Assembly: GCF_027563345.1 (NCBI RefSeq)
Contig: NZ_JAMKBK010000005.1
Length of the DNA: 64,000 bases
Direction: 5' to 3' (one strand)
DNA from: Psychrobacillus psychrodurans
Lineage (GTDB): Bacteria; Bacillota; Bacilli; Bacillales_A; Planococcaceae
The first letter of the stretch is position 1. Each line of letters opens with the position of its first letter. The notes under the pieces are model-generated. The model saw nothing but the letters and a program-made list of their open reading frames with translations. It had not been told where the DNA came from and searched no databases. The position numbers and the translations under genes were made by a program. Shown in pieces: positions 59,444 to 64,000 of this stretch.

Positions 59444-59475
59444 GTGTGAGATGTTAAATTTTCCGTTTAAGATGT
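59444..59475 (-). promoter_or_regulatory. LytTR-type direct repeat upstream of cstA
   Basis: On the minus strand ACATCTTAAAC (59465-59475) and ACATCTCACAC (59444-59454), matching at nine of 11 bases, start 21 bases apart: the spacing of LytTR-domain response-regulator sites. They lie upstream of a TTACAT-N18-GATAAT promoter of cstA, the position of an activator. Confidence 0.75.
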
Positions 59476-59503
59476 ATAAATATCACCTTTACATGTTGTG
59501 TTC

Positions 59504-60220
59504 CTACATTTCTAGCAGCTCCCTTAATTCCTTGACATAATTTCTGCTTAAAGGAATTTGTTCTGAAATCCCGTTTACACGAACATGATAGATACTTGAA
59601 CTCCATGTAGAAACCTCCACAATTTGATGAACATTCACTAAAAAGCTTTTATGTGTCCGGAAAAAGTGGTGATTTGTTAGTTTTTCTTCTAACTCCTTTA
59701 ATGTATATTTGGAGGTAAATTCTCTTTTTGCGGTTCGAATAACCGTTTCTCTGTCATTACGCGAAATATACAAGATAGAACTAGGTTCTATATAAATAAT
59801 ACGATCATCTTCGTGTACTGCGAGTTTAAGTATTGCAGAGGGTGATACGGATGTTTTTGTAGTTGAATGAATTCGAGTCATCGTCTCCTTTAACCGTTTT
59901 TCCTCAAATGGTTTTAATAAATAATCAAATGCATTTGTCTCAAAAGCATCAAGTGCATAATTTGGAAACGCTGTTGCGAATATAATTATAGGAGGTTTTT
60001 TCATCTGCTTCGTAATCCTAGCAAACTCTATACCGTTCATCCCAGTCATTTCTATATCGACAAACACAATATCTGGTTCATATTTAGCCACAAGGAGTAG
60101 TCCGCCTTCAGCAGAGTCTGCTTCTGCAATTATTTCTATTTCTTTATAAGTAGAAAGTAAGAAAGCTAGTTCTTCACGGCTAAATCGTTCATCATCAATA
60201 ATAATTGTTTTATAGGTCAT
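59504..60220 (-). CDS. lytR: LytTR family response regulator
   Basis: A 238-residue response regulator. Receiver domain with the acidic pocket (IIDDERF), the phospho-acceptor Asp in IVFVDIEMTGMNG, Thr in IIFATAF and Lys in YLLKPFEEKR; C-terminal LytTR DNA-binding domain (residues about 135-238; IIYIEPSSILYISRNDRETVI, HFFRTHKSFLVN). It likely activates cstA through the repeats at 59444-59475. Its start overlaps the kinase stop by four bases. Confidence 0.93.
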   Translation of the reverse strand: MTYKTIIIDDERFSREELAFLLSTYKEIEIIAEADSAEGGLLLVAKYEPDIVFVDIEMTGMNGIEFARITKQMKKPPIIIFATAFPNYALDAFETNAFDYLLKPFEEKRLKETMTRIHSTTKTSVSPSAILKLAVHEDDRIIYIEPSSILYISRNDRETVIRTAKREFTSKYTLKELEEKLTNHHFFRTHKSFLVNVHQIVEVSTWSSSIYHVRVNGISEQIPLSRNYVKELRELLEM

Positions 60221-61974
60221 GAAGTTCTTTTCACCCCTTGTTCATCATCTTTTGGGATAAAGAAGTAAATCTCTGTCCCGTTATCACTGCTTTTAATAGT
60301 AAGTCCTTCTGAGCGGTGAATCATTTTTTTGAGTCTTTGATGCAAGTTATAGAGACCAATTCCTGTACCATTTTCAGATTCTACCTTATCACTTAGGAGG
60401 GTGGATCTTCTAGATTCATTCATCCCCTTGCCATTGTCTACTACGGAAATATGGATGTAATACTGTTCATCTCTAATAGTGATTTGAATTAAACCATCTT
60501 TTTTAATCTTTTGTAGTCCATGCTTAAACGAGTTCTGTACCAAAGTAAGAATAGCCATCGGTGGAATTGAGTATCTGAGAGTGTTTGAATCAATGGAATA
60601 TTTCACTTGAATCCGATCACCAAATCTTGCTTCTTCTATTAATAAATATGACTTGATGAGTTCGACTTCTTCTTTTAGTGTAACCAAACCAGCTGTTGAG
60701 CTTTCTACGTTCTGCCGTATATAATTTGCAAGTGAAATTAATAAGCTACGTGCACGATCAGGATTGGTACGTATTAGAGAAACGATTGTGTTCATTGCAT
60801 TGAACAGGAAATGGGGATTAACCTGTGCCTGTAATGCTCGTATTTCAGCTTCTTTTGCAAGTTCCTGTAATTGATCTAGTTCAGATAATTCTAATTGGTG
60901 GCCAAACATGCTTGTTAATCCTTGGACAAGCTCTATTAAGGAAGGAGTTAGCAAATTCTCGTTATGTACATAAATTTTTAATGTAGCCACTGTTCTATTT
61001 TTAATCTTAATAGGGGCAATTATTGCAGCACCCAAAGAACAATTGGGATGATTACATAAAATTTCATTTTTCCCTATAGATAGCATGTGACCTGACTGTA
61101 TAACTTGTCTCGTTGATTCGGTTTGAATAGGACTTCCAGAGCTATGATGATTACTTTCCATACCGACATGAGCTAAGATGGTATCCTTATTTGTCATAGA
61201 AACTGCAAGAGATGCAGTTTTGGAATAGATTAACTCACATACTTTTTCAGCCGACTGGAAAGTTAAACCTCCTCTAAGATGATCTAATGTCGTTTCAGCA
61301 ATTTGTAAAGCTTTTTGAGCGCCATTAGCTTCCGTTCTTTCGTCATCCTTTAAGACACTTCTTATTATAAGAATGAAAAGAGCAGAGCCAATGCCATTTG
61401 TTACAATCATAGGGACCATTATTTCTTTTACTAAAATAACGGCTTGAGAGTATGGATCGGCTACTAACAAAATGACAATCATTTGAATAGTTTCTGTTGC
61501 TGTACCAACTATTAGGGCAGTCCAAGGCGAGAGGAGAGTTTGTTTACGCAGCTTAGTTCCGATTAGACCTGCTATTAAACCAGCGAGAATGGTTGCAACT
61601 CCACATGCAACGGCTGTAAAACCACCGAGAAAGAAGCGGTGCACCCCAGCAATTACTCCCGCTCCAAAACCAATTCGGAACCCCCCCAGTAAACCACCAA
61701 CAACCACTCCGAGAACGCGAGAATTAGCAATAGCCTCTTCATTATTTAAAGCTCTAGACCAGCGATCTTCCGTATTTTCAAATGGATTTACAATAATTCC
61801 AGTATAAGTGCCTATGATTCCGAATAATCCGAATATTAAAGTGAGAACTATTCTCTGTTTTGTAGACATTTGCGTATGATAATCAAATAACTTTCGGAAA
61901 AACTTAAATCTCGTTAAGAGAAAAGCGATTGTCGCAATAATAGCTAAGCGCTCAATCAAAGAAACGATTAACAA
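60217..61974 (-). CDS. lytS: LytS-type sensor histidine kinase
   Basis: A 585-residue membrane kinase: five or six N-terminal helices of the 5TMR-LYT type (NPFENTEDRWSRALNNEEAIANSRVLGVVVGG), a GAF-like domain (residues about 225-355), the phospho-His motif of the His_kinase family (NPHFLFNAMNTIVSLIR) and an ATPase domain (LVQNSFKHGL, GIGLYNLHQRL). It senses an external signal, in relatives pyruvate. TTG start at 61974 with AAAAGGAGG ahead. Named by family; relation to true LytS of B. subtilis is inferred. Confidence 0.92.
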   Translation of the reverse strand: MLIVSLIERLAIIATIAFLLTRFKFFRKLFDYHTQMSTKQRIVLTLIFGLFGIIGTYTGIIVNPFENTEDRWSRALNNEEAIANSRVLGVVVGGLLGGFRIGFGAGVIAGVHRFFLGGFTAVACGVATILAGLIAGLIGTKLRKQTLLSPWTALIVGTATETIQMIVILLVADPYSQAVILVKEIMVPMIVTNGIGSALFILIIRSVLKDDERTEANGAQKALQIAETTLDHLRGGLTFQSAEKVCELIYSKTASLAVSMTNKDTILAHVGMESNHHSSGSPIQTESTRQVIQSGHMLSIGKNEILCNHPNCSLGAAIIAPIKIKNRTVATLKIYVHNENLLTPSLIELVQGLTSMFGHQLELSELDQLQELAKEAEIRALQAQVNPHFLFNAMNTIVSLIRTNPDRARSLLISLANYIRQNVESSTAGLVTLKEEVELIKSYLLIEEARFGDRIQVKYSIDSNTLRYSIPPMAILTLVQNSFKHGLQKIKKDGLIQITIRDEQYYIHISVVDNGKGMNESRRSTLLSDKVESENGTGIGLYNLHQRLKKMIHRSEGLTIKSSDNGTEIYFFIPKDDEQGVKRTS

Positions 61975-62023
61975 ATAATCGACCTCCTTTTATATTAAGT
62001 TTATTCTATACTAATAAGAGCAT

Positions 62024-62052
62024 ATAAAAAACACTTTGCAAAAAGCAAAGTG
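62024..62052 (-). terminator. Intrinsic terminator after ygzB
   Basis: Stem CACTTTGC (62032-62039) with GCAAAGTG (62045-62052); T run on the minus strand. Confidence 0.88.
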
Positions 62053-62057
62053 CTAAG

Positions 62058-62402
62058 TTATCTTTTTTTATTCAATGCTTCATCAAATTCTTTTCCTTCA
62101 AGATTCGGGTCTAGCGTTAATGGTTCTTTACAGTACATGCACATGTCTACTCTACCTAAAACTTTAGTATGTTTGCCGCAGTTAGGACATACAACTGGTA
62201 CTGCTTTCGTGGATAATAATCCTATCCATCCATAGACTGCAGTACTTGCTAAAATAGATAGTAAACCTAGTGTCACGAAGATGGTAACTAATATGCCATT
62301 ATCTTTAAAGAATATTGCACCATACATTATGATAAAACCAAAGAATATAAGTCCTAGTGCAAAGGAACGTATACGATTTATTTTGTTTTTATAGGGTTTC
62401 AT
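62058..62402 (-). CDS. ygzB: UPF0295 membrane protein YgzB
   Basis: A 114-residue protein with two membrane helices (residues 14-32 and 38-60) and a zinc-ribbon-like tail: Cys72-x-x-Cys75 and Cys88-x-x-Cys91. Function unknown. It lies beside ygxA, upstream of the rRNA operon; in B. subtilis the order perR-ygzB-ygxA-rrnD is the same, but here perR is about 7.5 kb away because of the inserted segment. AGGAGG precedes ATG 62402. Confidence 0.92.
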   Translation of the reverse strand: MKPYKNKINRIRSFALGLIFFGFIIMYGAIFFKDNGILVTIFVTLGLLSILASTAVYGWIGLLSTKAVPVVCPNCGKHTKVLGRVDMCMYCKEPLTLDPNLEGKEFDEALNKKR

Positions 62403-62535
62403 TTTTCAACCTCCTAATTTCTACATACACTATATCATATTTTAGTATAAAGTTATGTTTAGAAACAATTATAGAAGGAAATCTAGAAAAGTTGTCGAAA
62501 ATTTATAAGAAGAAGGAAATAAAGGAGGCTTCATT

Positions 62536-63402
62536 TTGGAAGCATTACTGAGACCGATTTATCAAGAAAGAGCCAGTGAACCTAATACGCTAGGTATTAT
62601 TTTAGTAGAGAAAAGGGCAGAATTTAGCCCTATTACTGATATGTTTGATTCTATTTTATTTATCATAACGAAAGACTCATCTGTACCTGTATTCACAAAG
62701 CATTACACGTATGGAGATAAAAAAACTGCACTACATATAATAACAGAGAAGCAGCTAAGAAAGTGGCTACTATTGGGGACTAATCCGAAGATGGTGGATT
62801 GGTTGATCAATGGTCGTGTGGTATTTGATCGAAATGAATATGTGGAAAGTTTGAAGCAAGAGCTATACGTGTTCCCGATAAATGGTAGAAAAGCTCGTAT
62901 GGGTATTGAGTTTGCTAAACTAACAAGAAGATACTTAGAAGGTAAATTATTTTTTGAACAACATAACTATTTAGATGCTTATAATCATATGGTAGATTCT
63001 TTACATCATTTGGCTCGACTTGCTGTTTTTGAAAATGGCATGCATCCAGAGGTGATGGTATGGAAGCAAGTAAAGCAATTAGATCCTTCTATTTATAAAT
63101 TGTATGATGAGTTAATCTCAAGTGAGGAAACTTTAGAAAAAAGATTAGAACTTCTATTCCTAGCAAGTGATTTCTTAATCCATTCCCGTACAAAGGATGG
63201 AGCACAGCACATTGTAGAAGTATTAGGATTAAAAGAGTTTTGGACTATCCAAGAAATTCATGAGCAAGAAGAACTTAAAAACTACTCTGTAGATTTAGAG
63301 GTTTTCATCGAGTTTCTAATAGATAAAGGATATATTTTAATTGAAAAACAACAAACAAAAAGCAATGAAATCATGCACAGATACTACAAAGTAAGGATGT
63401 AG
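62536..63402 (+). CDS. ygxA: Nucleotidyltransferase-like protein YgxA
   Basis: A 288-residue protein of the YgxA family: N-terminal nucleotidyltransferase-like fold (LGIILVEKRAEFSPITDMFDSILFII; the usual catalytic GS/DxD is not clear), a middle helical substrate-domain part (AYNHMVDSLHHLARLAVFENG), and a winged-helix C-terminus. Function unknown. TTG start at 62536, seven bases from AAAGGAGG. It directly precedes the rRNA operon, as in B. subtilis. Confidence 0.9.
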   Translation: MEALLRPIYQERASEPNTLGIILVEKRAEFSPITDMFDSILFIITKDSSVPVFTKHYTYGDKKTALHIITEKQLRKWLLLGTNPKMVDWLINGRVVFDRNEYVESLKQELYVFPINGRKARMGIEFAKLTRRYLEGKLFFEQHNYLDAYNHMVDSLHHLARLAVFENGMHPEVMVWKQVKQLDPSIYKLYDELISSEETLEKRLELLFLASDFLIHSRTKDGAQHIVEVLGLKEFWTIQEIHEQEELKNYSVDLEVFIEFLIDKGYILIEKQQTKSNEIMHRYYKVRM

Positions 63403-63447
63403 AAACAACACATAAAAACGGACAATTAAATTTGTTCGTTTTTATTG

Positions 63448-63480
63448 TTGACATATGATTTTATTCCGTGCTATTATAAT
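63448..63480 (+). promoter_or_regulatory. rRNA operon promoter P1
   Basis: TTGACA (63448-63453) with TATTAT (63472, 18-base spacer) overlapping TATAAT (63475-63480). First of two tandem sigma-A promoters. Confidence 0.75.
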
Positions 63481-63547
63481 AAGCGTCGTCAAAAGCAATG
63501 CAAACTATTTTAAGTAAATAGAACGAAAAAGTTTTTGAAAAAACTTC

Positions 63548-63576
63548 TTGACACTTGGTTGATACGGTGGTAAATT
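63548..63576 (+). promoter_or_regulatory. rRNA operon promoter P2
   Basis: TTGACA (63548-63553), 17 bases, TAAATT (63571-63576), preceded by an A/T-rich stretch like those ahead of Bacillus rRNA operons. Followed by the leader words ACATTGAAAACTGAAC near 63610, common before Bacillales 16S genes. Confidence 0.88.
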
Positions 63577-63746
63577 AGAGAAGTCGCAAAAAACGACACA
63601 GCAAATTGAACATTGAAAACTGAACATGCAAAACGTTAAGAAATATAGCTTATCAACTAATCTTGTTAGTCTGATAGCAAAACAATTTTGACATCATTAA
63701 ATGATGATGCCAGCAAAACAAAATGAGCTTTTAAACTAGTTCTATT

Positions 63747-63870
63747 CGCTGGATGACGAGACGTAGTGCAGTGCGAGGAAGCAATCGAGAGAGGGAAGGA
63801 GCGTACTAACGTACGTGACTGACCGAACGAGTGAAGCTGACAAAGCGATGTGCTGCGTAACGTCATCCAG
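63747..63870 (+). other. Structured 16S leader hairpin
   Basis: CTGGATGACG near 63752 pairs with CGTCATCCAG (63861-63870), then ACGTAGTGCA pairs with TGTGCTGCGT through G-T pairs after a 2x2 internal loop. The long stem closes four bases before mature 16S and likely helps processing. GC-rich between. Confidence 0.7.
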
Positions 63871-63873
63871 ATC

Positions 63874-64000
63874 TTATGGAGAGTTTGATCCTGGCTCAGG
63901 ACGAACGCTGGCGGCATGCCTAATACATGCAAGTCGAGCGAATGACGAAGAAGCTTGCTTCTTCTGATTTAGCGGCGGACGGGTGAGTAACACGTGGGCA
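63874..64000 (+). rRNA. rrs: 16S ribosomal RNA, 5' part
   Basis: GAGAGTTTGATCCTGGCTCA and the following conserved text (GACGAACGCTGGCGGC, CATGCAAGTCGAGCG, GGCGGACGGGTGAGTAAC) mark the 5' end of 16S. It is cut by the window edge. The V1 hairpin GAAGAAGC-TT-GCTTCTTC is of Planococcaceae/Bacillus type. Confidence 0.98.

Overview
This window is AT-rich chromosomal DNA from an endospore-forming member of the Bacillales, most likely Planococcaceae (Psychrobacillus/Lysinibacillus-like). The evidence is a Bacillales-type 16S rRNA start at the right end, a gamma-type SASP gene (sspE) and pdaA with forespore-type promoters, Gram-positive ribosome binding sites, and a gene order that follows the Bacillus subtilis yfl-yfk-yfj-yfh-yga-rrnD stretch. 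The genus call is inference; the spore-former call is well supported.

Layout. 1-9.3 kb: 3' end of a DEAD-box helicase gene, an M29 aminopeptidase, a secreted GDSL esterase, a tiny cationic ORF, a DUF4870 protein, an M20 peptidase, a TPP riboswitch with thiT, methionine aminopeptidase, a TspO-like protein, an M3 oligopeptidase and an acetyltransferase. 9.4-20.6 kb: carbonic anhydrase, mreBH with a 44-aa ORF and a second M29 aminopeptidase, motAB behind a sigma-D-type promoter, psuK-psuG for pseudouridine breakdown, a YfkK homologue, an AGCS symporter, and ytxH-brkB behind a sigma-B-type promoter. 20.6-33 kb: a P1B4 metal-efflux ATPase behind a perfect Per box, class I fumarase, an MFS transporter translationally coupled to a chemoreceptor, and an alcohol dehydrogenase divergent from a MerR/SRPBCC pair with a textbook MerR operator. 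33-44 kb: rlmCD, pdaA, yfhF, recX, yfhH, yfhJ, yfhP, mutY, fabL, sspE, ntdP and an ABC exporter, nearly as in B. subtilis. 44-50 kb: a five-gene peptide ABC transporter with a CodY-like box. 50-54.7 kb: ygaE, gsaB, bcp, a 2-hydroxyacid dehydrogenase and perR. 54.7-62 kb: an accessory segment (two acetyltransferases, a lipoprotein, a histidine phosphatase, a small membrane protein) and cstA with its LytS/LytR-type two-component system. 62-64 kb: ygzB, ygxA, tandem rRNA promoters, a structured leader and the start of 16S.

Several circuits close within the window: perR lies here together with its likely target pfeT and a second Per-like box in front of perR itself; the LytSR pair lies beside cstA, whose upstream region carries a 21-bp-spaced direct repeat typical of LytTR regulators.

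The least explained material is intergenic: (i) three arrays of repeats with a 21-bp period, two of GCAAGTAA type and one GC-rich array with an 82-bp higher-order unit; (ii) a family of terminator hairpins sharing a TTGTGA/TCACAA core while the outer stem changes completely, two of them inside a conserved ~147-bp element; (iii) a 249-bp element with 33-bp terminal inverted repeats and degenerate relatives; (iv) two unassigned short leader or small-RNA transcripts. I saw no tRNA genes, CRISPR array, prophage or intact insertion sequence.
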